Assembly (NCBI GenBank): GCA_002409325.1
Contig: DHUU01000020.1
Location: 34,980 to 98,979, forward strand
DNA: 64,000 nt
Direction: 5' to 3'
From: Bacteroidales bacterium UBA5226
Lineage (GTDB): Bacteria > Bacteroidota > Bacteroidia > Bacteroidales > UBA932
Part shown: one piece after another, positions 1 to 9,909 of the stretch
Position numbering within the stretch: the first letter of the stretch is position 1
Layout: the number at the start of each line of letters is the position of its first letter
The notes under the pieces: generated by a model
Databases searched by the model: none
Seen by the model: the letters and a program-made list of their open reading frames with translations, nothing else
What the model was told of the DNA's origin: nothing
Translations under genes and position numbers: made by a program

Positions 1-3000
1 CCAATCACAGCTTTCTTTGTCGTAGGATATGAACCCTTATCGAAGCCGAGTGAATTGGCTCTTCCGGAGGAAGCTGTTTCCGGATCCATACCGGGATACT
101 TGGAGAAAGTGAAATAGTCATCCAAAGAAGCATAGATTCTTAAATTGCTGATGAATAACTTTTGGGTCCACTTCTGTGGGAGCGTGTAACCCAACTGGAT
201 CTGTTTAATTTTGAAGTATGATCCGTCAAAAACCGTGGCACTTGAACCCCAGAATTTTGAATCGGAAACAACACTGATAGCACTTGGCATAGAGGCATTT
301 TTATTGGATTCTGTCCAGGCATTCTTGTGGAAGTATTCCAGCGAGTTGTACAAAGGCCGGTCACCACGGTACGACACGGCAAAGATTTCGTTACCGTAGG
401 TACCCGTTCCGAATAATGTAAAATCAATACCCTTCCATGCAAGATTTATGGTAATCCCATAAGTCAAATCGGGAATACCGCACCCGACCATAGTCTGGTC
501 GTTGGCGTCAATGATGCCGTTTCCGTCCAGATCTGCAAGAATCGGTTTTCCGGTTGCTGTATCGACTCCATCGTACTGATAACCTCTCATATACCAGATT
601 GGGTATCCTACCTCAAACTGAGTGGAGAGATCGGTCGATTGAACAGGTGCCATCCCTTGTATTCTCGAGATGGTCGGATCCAGGAAAGTAACCTCATTGT
701 GAAGATAAGCCATATTCGCATTGATGGAATACTGGAAATCTCCCCTGGAATCTTTCCATCCCAGTTCCAATTCAACACCTCTATTCATAACTTCACCGGC
801 ATTGATAGTGGAAGAGCTGACGCCCACTTCGGCTACAGGAGAAACACTTACAAGCAGATCTTTGGTGGTCTTTACATAATAGTCAATGCCCAATGAGAGG
901 CGATCGCTGAGGAAACGGGCATCGAGACCCAGATCATACTGCTCCGAAGTTTCCCATTTAAGATTGGGGTTGGCCAGTCCCGAAGGGCTGGATCCGTAAG
1001 ATACCACATTAGAGCCAGGGTTGTACTGATAATAGCTGGAGTTGTAAGAAATTGTCGTAGCATAGGGATAATTGTTCAATACGGCAATATTGCCGTTCAC
1101 ACCCCATGATCCGCGAATTTTAAGAAATGAGAGCGCTTCCTTTCCTATGCTCTTCATGAACGGTTCATTGGTAAGCACCCAACCGGCTGACACCGAAGGG
1201 AAATATCCCCAACGGGCATCCGAGGGTAGCTTAGATGAGTCAAAAGCATCGGCACGGAAGTTAACCTGGATGTTGTACCTGTCTGCATAGTTCCAGTGAA
1301 TACGTCCAAAATAAGACAGATTAGCAGATACGCCGGGAGCACCTGATACGCTTTTTGCTGTATCGGCATTGTTGTTCAGATACTGCAAATAGCGGAAGTT
1401 AGGAGCATAGCCGGTAAGAATGTTTGGACCGCTACCGGTAGCATTTACGGTAAAAGTATTATTTTGGATGTATGACATACCACCCATTACAGAAAATGTA
1501 TTCTTACCTAAGCTGAACAGATAGTTTGCAAAGTTCTCCCATTGGTAGTAAAATCCCTGGTTGGCGTTAGCCTGGAGTTCATACGTTGTCCTGTATGCCA
1601 TTGAGTTGGCATAGTAAGGGGCGGCATACCTGCTGTAATAACTCTGGTATATGCGGTATCCGAAACGTGAGGTGATGGTGAGTCCTTTTATTGGAGTCAG
1701 GTTGGCATAGAGCGATCCGCGGATATTGATGCCTTGATTCTCGACATCTTCCTTGTCTCTCTGAATAAAGGGGTGACCCGAGTCAGTCTCGACAATCTTT
1801 GAAACGGCATAGAAACCGTTTTCATCACCAAGAATCCGGTCACCGGCATCGTAGTGATTCTTCAAATCCTGCGGAAGATCGTTATAAGTAGGATAATACA
1901 CAGGTGTAAGAGGATCCTGTGTAAGCGTTCCCATCATAACCGATCCGAACTCATTATGCTGGCTTACAGACCTGGTTTTCCATTTTTCAATGGAAGCGTT
2001 TGACCCAACGGTGAACCAATCCTTTATTTTATAGTCTGCGTTTATCTGGGCAGAAAGACGATTGTATACGTCCTTATCGCCGCGGACAATACCGTCGTCG
2101 TTGACATAGTTTACAGCCATATAATAATGACCGCGGTCATTTCCGCCCTCGACTCCAACTGTGTGACGCTTAGTTAAACTGGTTGTGAAAACCTCATCGG
2201 ACCAATTTGTGTCAGTACCGGTGTATCCAAGATCGTTAAGGCGTTGTTGTGTAAGAACTCCCTGAGCGATCTTGTAATCTATGTACTGCGCAGCATTCAT
2301 TACTTCTGAGGCCTTTCCCAATGAATTCCATACATTTTGGAAGTTATAGAAAACCTTTCCTTTGCCTCTTTCTTTGCTGCCGGTCTTGGTAGTGATCAAT
2401 ACTACACCGTTACCGGCCTGGGCTCCATAAATGGCTGCCGAGGCAGCATCCTTAAGAACCTCCATGGATTCAATCATATGGGGATCCAAGTACTGGATGT
2501 TATCTACCTGAAGACCATCGACAATAAGAAGCGGGCCAAGTCCTTCTGAAGAGTTGGATGAATACCCGCGTACACGAATTTGCGAGCCGGATCCGGGAGC
2601 TGCAGAATAGTTCAGAATGTGAACACCTGCTGCTTTTCCCTGTAATGCGTTTGCTGCATCGGATGTTGAACGGTTATTAAGGTCTTCGGCTTTTACTGAA
2701 GAGACGGCACCTGTAACGTCGCTCTTCCTCTGAACACCATACCCGACAACAACTACTTCCTCAAGGATTGCCGTGTCCTCAATCAGGGTGATTTCCAAAA
2801 CCGTTTGGTTGCCGACAGCGATAACCTGCGGCTTGTAACCGATAAAGGTTACGTTTAGATTAGCTTGCGCAGGAACCTCCAGTACAAACTTTCCATCCAG
2901 ATCGGTAACTGTATTAATACGGTTATTACCGACAACCATTACAGATGCTCCAACTATGGGAACACCGGACGCATCGATGACTATGCCGCTGATTGCGCGA

Positions 3001-3083
3001 GTTTGGGCATAGGATTCTATACCCACAAGGCATGCGGCAAAAATCATAGCGATCTTGACGACATATAACAATTGCTTTGTCAT
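1..3083 (-). CDS. SusC/RagA-type TonB-linked outer-membrane transporter (3' end outside window)
   Basis: The reverse frame is open from the ATG at 3083 to the left edge, about 1027 codons. A signal peptide ends near ESYAQT. It is followed by a carboxypeptidase-D-like regulatory domain (GIVIDASGVPIVGASV), the TonB-box-like run EEVVVVGYGVQ, and a plug domain with RVRGYSSNSS, LIVDGLQVDN and VLKDAASAAIYGAQAGNGVV. The rest reads as a long barrel. The last visible residues (GSYPTTKKAVIG) match the usual SusC end, so only a few codons are missing. Such proteins import oligosaccharides through the outer membrane together with a SusD lipoprotein. No susD is visible; it would lie further left. The neighbouring sensor and xylan enzymes suggest a xylo-oligosaccharide substrate, which is inference. 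Confidence 0.93.
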   Translation of the reverse strand, partial: MTKQLLYVVKIAMIFAACLVGIESYAQTRAISGIVIDASGVPIVGASVMVVGNNRINTVTDLDGKFVLEVPAQANLNVTFIGYKPQVIAVGNQTVLEITLIEDTAILEEVVVVGYGVQRKSDVTGAVSSVKAEDLNNRSTSDAANALQGKAAGVHILNYSAAPGSGSQIRVRGYSSNSSEGLGPLLIVDGLQVDNIQYLDPHMIESMEVLKDAASAAIYGAQAGNGVVLITTKTGSKERGKGKVFYNFQNVWNSLGKASEVMNAAQYIDYKIAQGVLTQQRLNDLGYTGTDTNWSDEVFTTSLTKRHTVGVEGGNDRGHYYMAVNYVNDDGIVRGDKDVYNRLSAQINADYKIKDWFTVGSNASIEKWKTRSVSQHNEFGSVMMGTLTQDPLTPVYYPTYNDLPQDLKNHYDAGDRILGDENGFYAVSKIVETDSGHPFIQRDKEDVENQGINIRGSLYANLTPIKGLTITSRFGYRIYQSYYSRYAAPYYANSMAYRTTYELQANANQGFYYQWENFANYLFSLGKNTFSVMGGMSYIQNNTFTVNATGSGPNILTGYAPNFRYLQYLNNNADTAKSVSGAPGVSANLSYFGRIHWNYADRYNIQVNFRADAFDSSKLPSDARWGYFPSVSAGWVLTNEPFMKSIGKEALSFLKIRGSWGVNGNIAVLNNYPYATTISYNSSYYQYNPGSNVVSYGSSPSGLANPNLKWETSEQYDLGLDARFLSDRLSLGIDYYVKTTKDLLVSVSPVAEVGVSSSTINAGEVMNRGVELELGWKDSRGDFQYSINANMAYLHNEVTFLDPTISRIQGMAPVQSTDLSTQFEVGYPIWYMRGYQYDGVDTATGKPILADLDGNGIIDANDQTMVGCGIPDLTYGITINLAWKGIDFTLFGTGTYGNEIFAVSYRGDRPLYNSLEYFHKNAWTESNKNASMPSAISVVSDSKFWGSSATVFDGSYFKIKQIQLGYTLPQKWTQKLFISNLRIYASLDDYFTFSKYPGMDPETASSGRANSLGFDKGSYPTTKKAVI

Positions 3084-3422
3084 AAATTAGATAATAGGTT
3101 AAAAAAATTAGTAATTTGGTTAAATTGGTTTCAATTTTAAAGGTATTTATCAATCCAGGAACATAATTGCAAATTGGGTTCATATTGATTTGCTAATCTC
3201 CCATTAAGAGCACTAAATCTTCCGGGTAAGGATTTATGAATCAAAAGTCGAAGCTTTTGAACGATAATGAAAAATTCTCCCTTTTCATAGTCTAAATGGT
3301 CCGGCATATTTACGAAAACATTAATTGTGACAATAAAAGATTTAATTTTGAAGGTTTTTAGATAATTTCGTAAAACAAGTATGAGTATCTTCGTAAATTA
3401 TAATTATTAGGTCATTCCATAT
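3084..3422. promoter_or_regulatory. Divergent intergenic region between susC and the hybrid sensor
   Basis: This AT-rich 339-bp stretch has no gene and must hold the promoters of both flanking genes. TAATTTCG (3364-3371) and TATCTTCG (3387-3394) lie upstream of the sensor start and each differ slightly from the Bacteroidota -7 consensus TAnnTTTG. The octamer TTCGTAAA occurs twice, at 3367-3374 and 3390-3397, 23 bp apart. A related inverted copy lies near 3309-3317. No exact consensus promoter for susC was found. Confidence 0.45.
3241..3260. repeat. Perfect inverted repeat, 7-bp arms and 6-bp spacer
   Basis: The arms are TCAAAAG (3241-3247) and CTTTTGA (3254-3260), separated by TCGAAG. It lies in the middle of the divergent susC/sensor region and could be an operator. 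A repeat of the same geometry but different sequence occurs upstream of the second susC at 18702-18721. No T-run follows, so it is not a terminator. AT-rich DNA makes such repeats by chance, so the functional call is weak. Confidence 0.35.
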
Positions 3423-6400
3423 ATGAAACAATTCATTCTGACAGCTTTTCTACTCTGTATGGTATCTATCAATGCCATTGGGAGCGGGCAGTATTATTTC
3501 AGGCATTACAAGAGTGATGATGGTTTACCGAATAATACTGTCACATGTACAGTCCAGGATCATTTCGGATTCCTCTGGTTCGGGACCAAGGACGGGATCT
3601 GCCGCTTCAACGGTAAAAATTTCAGTGTTCTGGAAGATTCCAGTCTCAAGAGCTGCATTAATGGAATGATTTTTTCTTTGTGTGAAGATCATGACGGAAT
3701 GCTTTGGAGCTGCTCAACTAATGGCACCGGTTATTATAATCTGTACACTTCAGAGGTAACCTATGTAAAAGAACTGGAGGGATACCGTTTTTTTGACATC
3801 AATGTTGACAAGGATAACAATGTCTGGTTTGTTTCTGCCGGTTCGGTTTTTAAATTGGACAGAAGTACCGGTGAATTTGTCCGTTATTCGGCTGAAAGAC
3901 ATTTCAACGCCCTGCATGCGTGCGTAGATAGTGAAGGTTTTATTTGGTTCACCACCTATCAGGGAGATGTTCGTCGCTACAATCCCAATACCGACTATTT
4001 TGAAATATTTCCCCTGATTACAGACAGAACAAATACTGACGACATATATCCTGTTCATATTGAAACCATAAATGAGAAATACCTGCTCATATCTACCAAC
4101 ACCTATGACCTGATCAGACTAAACATTAACAACGGAGACAGTGAACATCTGATCAATGTGGGGCATCCGGTCAATTGTCTATTACCCAGGACCGACTCTG
4201 AATACTGGATTGGGACACTAGATGGGTTGGTTGTTTATGATGATCATCAAAAAGACACTTCCTTCATTAATGACTCGGGAAAAAATGCATTGAGCAACAC
4301 CAACGTAATTTGCATTTTACAGGATAACGAAGGAAATGTTTGGATGGGAACTTACTACGGCGGGCTGAATTTGAGGCATAACAGGGATAACAGTTTCGGA
4401 CAAATCTTTTATACGGGCTATGAAGGGACCTTCTACGGGAAGCTTGTTCATGCTTTAACTCCCGACGGATTGGGCAATCTTTGGGCAGGGACCGAAGATG
4501 GGAATCTCAACAAGTTGAATTTCTCGGACAGAAGTTCTGTCAGTTACTCAAACAAGAAAGGTTTTCCTGCCAATTTGAACATCCATGGTTTGTTACAGGA
4601 AGAAAACGCGCTTTGGATTGCTACGTATAATAAAGGACTTTTTTTATATGATCTGAACAGTGACATAATTACCAAACATCCGGGACTCCCTACCGATCAG
4701 TGTGTGTGTATTCTCAAGACCGAAGATGGATCCATTCTTATAGGGACCACATACGGATTGTACAGGTATGACAGAAAGACAGATAGTTTTGAATATATTG
4801 AGGGTCCCGGTCACCGTTTCATTCACACACTGTATGAAGACAGCTTTGGAACTGTATGGGTAGGGACCTACGGCTCCGGCATCTTTTTCAGTCAGGACGG
4901 CCTCAGGGGGTTTGAAACCATACAGGACGGGACTGGCCACGGACTGGAATCAAACTATATAACCTATTTTTTTGAAGATGCATCACACCAGCTTTGGGTC
5001 GCTACCGAAGGGGGAGGTTTATGCCGGACACCTCTCCGGGGGGACATCTCCTTTACACACTTAACCCGCAGAGACGGCCTCCCTTCGAATATTGCCTGTA
5101 CCATAACCCAGGACCAGAAAGGATTGTTATGGGTCTCTACAACCAAAGGGCTGATCACCCTTGATCCCAACACAGGTTCCGTACTTAAAACCTATCTGGA
5201 TAATAATGATATTGTTGGAAACCAGTACTCTTATGGTTCCTGTTATCAATTCCCTTCGGGACAAATATGTCTGGGAACCATTAATGGCATGATCACTTTC
5301 AATCCTGCCAATCTGAAGGATCCTATCGATACGGCACCTCTCTATATCCAGGATATTCACACCGGGATCGACGGAACTCATCACGCCACGAACACCGACG
5401 GCAGATCTGCCATCATGTCTGACAGGATACGGATCAGGCAAACCGATGCTGCCTATCTCTCCATTACTTTTTCTGCGCTGAGCTACCTAAATATGAGTGC
5501 TCCTCAATATGAGTATTCCCTCTCTAGCGGAAGGCGCAAATCCATCAAAAAAATCTCGGCAGAGAACACCGTCGTTTTCACAGACATGAACCCAGGTCGA
5601 TACCGTTTTGATGTCAAAGTGATAGGAAGCGATTCACCGGAAGCACAAAAAAGTCTGTCCATAGTGGTTGTTCCCCCCTTTTACAAGTCATTGTTTGCAT
5701 ACATTGTCTATCTTCTCTTTTTTGTTTCTCTGGCAATGTTTTTTATCATACTTCTGCTCAAGAAAAGAAAGATTGAAGAGACAAGCAAGCTTGAGCAAAT
5801 GGAAGCGTTGAAACAGAAAGAGATATACGATGCCAAGATCAATTTTTTCACAAACATCACCCACGAAATTCGCACGCCACTCTCCCTGATCAAGATGCCT
5901 GTGGACAAGATTGTTGCCGAGAAGGATTTTACTGAATCGTCACGGGATGACATCATGACCATCAAGTCCAACACCAACAGGTTGTTGGAACTAACCAACC
6001 AACTTCTTGATATCAGAAAGATGGAGAAGAACCAGATTACCATACAGTTTTTCAGGGAAGATATCTCCACGATCGTCAGAAAGACTTGCGAATACTTTGC
6101 CAAGGCAGCTAAAGAACAACATATTTCATACACCGTCAACATACCTGACCAGCCTGTAACGATGATGTGTTCTGCGGAAATTGTAAAGAAGATCCTCAGC
6201 AACCTGCTATCAAATGCCATTAAATATTGTAAGGACAGCATAGAACTGATACTGACCATTCCCGAAAATGATCAGCACGTGGTGATACGCGTGACTACCA
6301 ACGGAGATCTTATTCAAGGTAGTGAAAGAGAGAAAATCTTCACTCCATTTTATCAGATCAGGACTGTAACAGCACAACTGAAAGGAAGTAACGGAACAGG

Positions 6401-7355
6401 GCTGGGGCTTGCTTACGCGAGAACACTTGCCAACCTCCACAACGGGACCCTGACCCTTGATCCTGACATAACAGACAAAAATTCATTTGTACTGACTCTG
6501 CCTCTGGTACAACCTCAAGCAGATATCGATCAGAAAAATTCAAACGCCCCTGAAGAGGATAATTATACAGAGACCGATTCGGACAGCCGCAAACATACCA
6601 TACTGATCGTAGAAGATGCGGCTGAGATGAAACACTACCTTTGCAAAGAATTATCTTCTGAGTATAATGTCCTTGCTGCTTCAAACGGAGAGGAAGGCAT
6701 GAAACTTATCAAAGAGCAGAAGATCGATATTGTTGTGAGTGATATTATGATGCCCGTAATGGATGGATGTCAACTGTGCAACTTTATTAAGAACGACATA
6801 GAGTACAGCCATATTCCCGTCATCCTTCTAACAGCGGCCGTTGGCGTGGAAACCCGCATAGAAACCCTTGAAGTAGGTGCCGACGGGTATATAGAAAAAC
6901 CGTTTGCGATAGAGCTGTTAATGGCCAATATTTCTAACCTTTTCAAAAACAAGGAAATCGCCTACAGACAGTTTGCCAACTCTCCCCTGTCTCATTTTAA
7001 TAGCTTATCATTCAATAATATAGAGAAAGCCTTTATGGACAAATTGCATGAGGCCATCATGAAGCATATGGCTGAGCAGGACCTGGGTATTGACACGCTC
7101 ACCACATTGCTCGGTACCAGCAAGTCTACACTGTACAGGAAAATTAAGGCGAATACCGGATTGAACACCAATGAATACATCCGCATATGCAGATTGAAGA
7201 AGGCTGCTGAAATGTTGTCCACACAGGAATACAGGATCAATGAAGTTGCTTACCTGGTGGGGTTCTCTTCACCCTCCTATTTTACTACCAGTTTCCAGAA
7301 GCAATTCAATATATCACCTTCAGCTTTCGTAAAGAACCTCCGGACAGAAGACTAA
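3423..7355 (+). CDS. Hybrid two-component system sensor/regulator (HTCS)
   Basis: This 1310-residue protein combines a sensor and a DNA-binding regulator. A signal peptide (about 1-20) is followed by a periplasmic two-propeller-like region of Reg_prop repeats (recurring WFGT, WIGT and WVGTYGSG motifs, to about 665), a Y_Y_Y domain (about 670-745) and one membrane helix (about 756-780). The cytoplasmic half has a histidine kinase with phospho-acceptor His814 in ITHEIRTPLSLI, an ATPase domain with GTGLGLAYARTL, a receiver domain with Asp1107 in VVSDIMMPVMDG, and a C-terminal AraC-type helix-turn-helix (about 1205-1308). HTCS proteins bind an oligosaccharide in the periplasm and activate the local utilisation locus. 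Its place between susC and the xylan enzymes makes a xylo-oligosaccharide the likely signal, by inference. Confidence 0.96.
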   Translation: MKQFILTAFLLCMVSINAIGSGQYYFRHYKSDDGLPNNTVTCTVQDHFGFLWFGTKDGICRFNGKNFSVLEDSSLKSCINGMIFSLCEDHDGMLWSCSTNGTGYYNLYTSEVTYVKELEGYRFFDINVDKDNNVWFVSAGSVFKLDRSTGEFVRYSAERHFNALHACVDSEGFIWFTTYQGDVRRYNPNTDYFEIFPLITDRTNTDDIYPVHIETINEKYLLISTNTYDLIRLNINNGDSEHLINVGHPVNCLLPRTDSEYWIGTLDGLVVYDDHQKDTSFINDSGKNALSNTNVICILQDNEGNVWMGTYYGGLNLRHNRDNSFGQIFYTGYEGTFYGKLVHALTPDGLGNLWAGTEDGNLNKLNFSDRSSVSYSNKKGFPANLNIHGLLQEENALWIATYNKGLFLYDLNSDIITKHPGLPTDQCVCILKTEDGSILIGTTYGLYRYDRKTDSFEYIEGPGHRFIHTLYEDSFGTVWVGTYGSGIFFSQDGLRGFETIQDGTGHGLESNYITYFFEDASHQLWVATEGGGLCRTPLRGDISFTHLTRRDGLPSNIACTITQDQKGLLWVSTTKGLITLDPNTGSVLKTYLDNNDIVGNQYSYGSCYQFPSGQICLGTINGMITFNPANLKDPIDTAPLYIQDIHTGIDGTHHATNTDGRSAIMSDRIRIRQTDAAYLSITFSALSYLNMSAPQYEYSLSSGRRKSIKKISAENTVVFTDMNPGRYRFDVKVIGSDSPEAQKSLSIVVVPPFYKSLFAYIVYLLFFVSLAMFFIILLLKKRKIEETSKLEQMEALKQKEIYDAKINFFTNITHEIRTPLSLIKMPVDKIVAEKDFTESSRDDIMTIKSNTNRLLELTNQLLDIRKMEKNQITIQFFREDISTIVRKTCEYFAKAAKEQHISYTVNIPDQPVTMMCSAEIVKKILSNLLSNAIKYCKDSIELILTIPENDQHVVIRVTTNGDLIQGSEREKIFTPFYQIRTVTAQLKGSNGTGLGLAYARTLANLHNGTLTLDPDITDKNSFVLTLPLVQPQADIDQKNSNAPEEDNYTETDSDSRKHTILIVEDAAEMKHYLCKELSSEYNVLAASNGEEGMKLIKEQKIDIVVSDIMMPVMDGCQLCNFIKNDIEYSHIPVILLTAAVGVETRIETLEVGADGYIEKPFAIELLMANISNLFKNKEIAYRQFANSPLSHFNSLSFNNIEKAFMDKLHEAIMKHMAEQDLGIDTLTTLLGTSKSTLYRKIKANTGLNTNEYIRICRLKKAAEMLSTQEYRINEVAYLVGFSSPSYFTTSFQKQFNISPSAFVKNLRTED

Positions 7356-7410
7356 AAACGGATTATCTTTTCCAGGTTTTAAGATGACAATTTCTTTAGA
7401 ATGATTCGAA

Positions 7411-8550
7411 TTATCGAAACAGCAAGGCCGCAAACTGCCTGAGTGAGCGACGCCAGGTGAGCCATTCGTGCGCCGTGCCGGGGGATTCATAATAAAGGTG
7501 CTGAACTCCCTTGTTTTCGAGCATATCGTGGAACGCTTTTACCCCTGCGTACATCTGTTCGGGCTCTTCTGTCCCTACACTTAGATACAGGAGATTCATC
7601 TGCTCATTGAGAGATAACGGATATTTTTCAGGAGAGGGTTCCATGCCTGCTCCGCTGAAACCCCCGATATAGGAAAAAAGGTCCATGTGGGAAAGGCCTA
7701 TGCTCCAGCTCTGGTATCCCCCCAGTGATAGTCCTGCAATCGCCCTGCTGTTGCGGTCGTCAAGGGTTCTGTAACATGCGTCGATCATGGGAACAAGTTC
7801 CTCAACGACCACTTTTTCATAAGCTGAAAAATCGAATATATTGCGGGTTCTTTCCCAATCCGGCGAATTGGCAAGTACAGCAGATCCTCTGTCCATGACA
7901 ACGATCATGGAAACGGCTTCTCCGGATGCAATGAGGTTGTCCATAATATTGTCCACCTTACCCTGGTTTGGCCATCCTGTCTCATCTTCTCCACCACCGT
8001 GCTGAAGGTATAGTACAGGATAACGGGCATCAGGTGTTGTGTCATATTCAGCAGGTGTATAAACGTAACAAATCCTCCAGGTTTGTGCCAGATCGGACCA
8101 GTATCTTTGCATTCTCACTTCTCCGTGAGGGACATCCTGTTCAAGATAAAAATCCACGCCTGCTTCCGGGATCTCTATGCCACTGGCCATAAGGCCGCAT
8201 CCGTAAAAAAGTTTGCTCGAAGGGTCAGATACCCTGACTCCGTCGACGTTGATAAAATAATAATGGAATCCCGGAACCTGGGGATCTGATGTTACTTCCC
8301 ATACGCCTCCTTCTATCTGCACCATAGGATATACTTTGTTGCACAGGTCGAGTTCCACAGAAATGGCGTCAGGAGCTTCCACCCTGCATGTCACACTTAA
8401 ATCGGGATTGATTTTCGGGTATTCTTTTCCGGGGATATTGGTTGAGGCACTGAAAGGCACTGTTAAGTATGCAGCCTGTTTTCTTGATCCACATGATGGA
8501 GACAGTACCAATGCGAATAAAATGGCTGCCAATATGCCGTGGATTTTCAT
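7411..8550 (-). CDS. CE1-type secreted esterase lipoprotein (feruloyl/acetyl-xylan esterase-like)
   Basis: This 379-residue lipoprotein (lipobox Cys20) has an N-terminal immunoglobulin-like esterase domain (about 45-135) and an alpha/beta-hydrolase domain. Visible motifs are YLQHGGGEDETGW, the nucleophile elbow G-L-S-L-G with Ser275, and a C-terminal catalytic His361 in GTAHEWLTWRRSL. Such proteins remove feruloyl or acetyl groups from xylan; which of the two cannot be read from the sequence. It lies 15 bp downstream of a paralogue of almost equal length and the two probably form an operon. It converges on the sensor gene. Confidence 0.88.
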   Translation of the reverse strand: MKIHGILAAILFALVLSPSCGSRKQAAYLTVPFSASTNIPGKEYPKINPDLSVTCRVEAPDAISVELDLCNKVYPMVQIEGGVWEVTSDPQVPGFHYYFINVDGVRVSDPSSKLFYGCGLMASGIEIPEAGVDFYLEQDVPHGEVRMQRYWSDLAQTWRICYVYTPAEYDTTPDARYPVLYLQHGGGEDETGWPNQGKVDNIMDNLIASGEAVSMIVVMDRGSAVLANSPDWERTRNIFDFSAYEKVVVEELVPMIDACYRTLDDRNSRAIAGLSLGGYQSWSIGLSHMDLFSYIGGFSGAGMEPSPEKYPLSLNEQMNLLYLSVGTEEPEQMYAGVKAFHDMLENKGVQHLYYESPGTAHEWLTWRRSLRQFAALLFR

Positions 8551-8565
8551 TTTGTATTTTTTGAT

Positions 8566-9702
8566 CTATTTAAAAAGTTTCTGAGCAAACGTATAAAGGC
8601 TTCTTCTCCAGGTGAGCCACTCATGTGCCGTTGCTTGTGATTCATAATAAGTGTTCCTGATCCCAATTTCTGTAAGGATTTCGTGCATGTCCTTCAAAAG
8701 CGTGCCTTCTGCTTCACCGTTGCCGATAAACAGAAGTTTGTAATCGGAATTGAATTTTTCCGGATCACGAAACACTCCGTTATAGGCACCTGCCAGTTTT
8801 TGAGGATCTTTGAAACCCGGTGTCGTAAAATTAAATTCTCCTATTACTATCATGCCGCTGAAACCTCCCACATAGGAAAAGAGATCCTTATAGCCGAGGC
8901 CCAGGTCATAAGCTTGCTTGGCACCCCAGGAAAGACCGGCGACAGCCCTGCTGTTACGATCATTGATGGTACGGTAACGGCTGTCAATAAGCGGAATGAC
9001 TTCCCGGATCATCATACTTTCAAATCCTGAAAATGAATCAACGCTATCAGGGATGCGCGCATAGCCGCTGTTCATGACTATTATCATGGGCTCAGCCTTG
9101 CCTTCGGCTATCAGATTGTCCAGTATGACATCAGCGAAGCCCTGGAAGATCCAGCCTGTTTCATCTTCACCGCCGCCATGTTGCAGATAGAGTACGGGAT
9201 AACGCCTGCCGGGTTCGCGATCATAACCGGCTGGGGTATAGATAAGCATCCGCCGGTACTCGTTACACTCCCCGGACCAGAATTTCACAGAACGTACAGC
9301 GCCGTGCGGAATATTTCTCTTAGGCAAATACCAATAACTATCTGTTTCATTTTCTGCTACTTCCACAGCGCTGGAATAACGGCTGCAGCCATAAAAAGTA
9401 TACACTGCAGGATCTGAGAACGAAAGACCTCCCACTTTCAATGAATAATAATGGAATCCGTATTCCTGAGGATCTGAAGTAATGCTCCACAGGCCGTGTT
9501 CATTCCTGTTCATCAGGTAATCGCGGCCGAGGGACAGCACCACAGCATTGGCAGATGGAGCATAGAAGGTAAATGTGACAGAATTGTCCTTGTTAACCTG
9601 AGGATAGGTTTTTCCCGAAATATTGTACCATGAAGAAGCTTGCGAAAAAGCCAACGTTACTGTAGACAATATTACCAGGATAGTTGACAAAAAACGATTC
9701 AT
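8566..9702 (-). CDS. CE1-type secreted esterase (feruloyl/acetyl-xylan esterase-like), paralogue
   Basis: The 378-residue protein starts at the ATG at 9702, because MNRFLSTILVILS is a clean signal peptide; the frame is open further upstream to an ATG at 9786. It is exported but has no lipobox (cleavage near AFSQA). It has the same layout as its neighbour: N-terminal esterase immunoglobulin-like domain, YLQHGGGEDETGW, nucleophile Ser258 in GLSWG, and His360 in ATAHEWLTWRRSL. The paralogue is a lipoprotein and this one is not, so the pair may act in different compartments. Its substrate is probably an ester side group on xylan, judged from the adjacent GH10/GH3/GH43 operon. Confidence 0.88.
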   Translation of the reverse strand: MNRFLSTILVILSTVTLAFSQASSWYNISGKTYPQVNKDNSVTFTFYAPSANAVVLSLGRDYLMNRNEHGLWSITSDPQEYGFHYYSLKVGGLSFSDPAVYTFYGCSRYSSAVEVAENETDSYWYLPKRNIPHGAVRSVKFWSGECNEYRRMLIYTPAGYDREPGRRYPVLYLQHGGGEDETGWIFQGFADVILDNLIAEGKAEPMIIVMNSGYARIPDSVDSFSGFESMMIREVIPLIDSRYRTINDRNSRAVAGLSWGAKQAYDLGLGYKDLFSYVGGFSGMIVIGEFNFTTPGFKDPQKLAGAYNGVFRDPEKFNSDYKLLFIGNGEAEGTLLKDMHEILTEIGIRNTYYESQATAHEWLTWRRSLYTFAQKLFK

Positions 9703-9909
9703 TCTTGATAGGAATATGGTTAATGATCCATTGTATGATGTAAAAATAAGTGGAAAGAATTCCATACAGTTACCGTATTCAACCATATAATTGCAGATTC
9801 AGTTCACATCTCACCTGATACTTCTGTTATGGTATAATGACATATTTCAAATTAAGACCATTTCTTATGAAAAGAGTTCATCTTATTGCTAGCACCTACT
9901 TTTTATCCT

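Noticed and set aside
5708..6259. Reverse-strand frame of 183 codons opposite the sensor kinase domain
   Set aside because: It overlaps the conserved histidine kinase region of a certain gene and its hydrophobic composition is the mirror of that coding strand.
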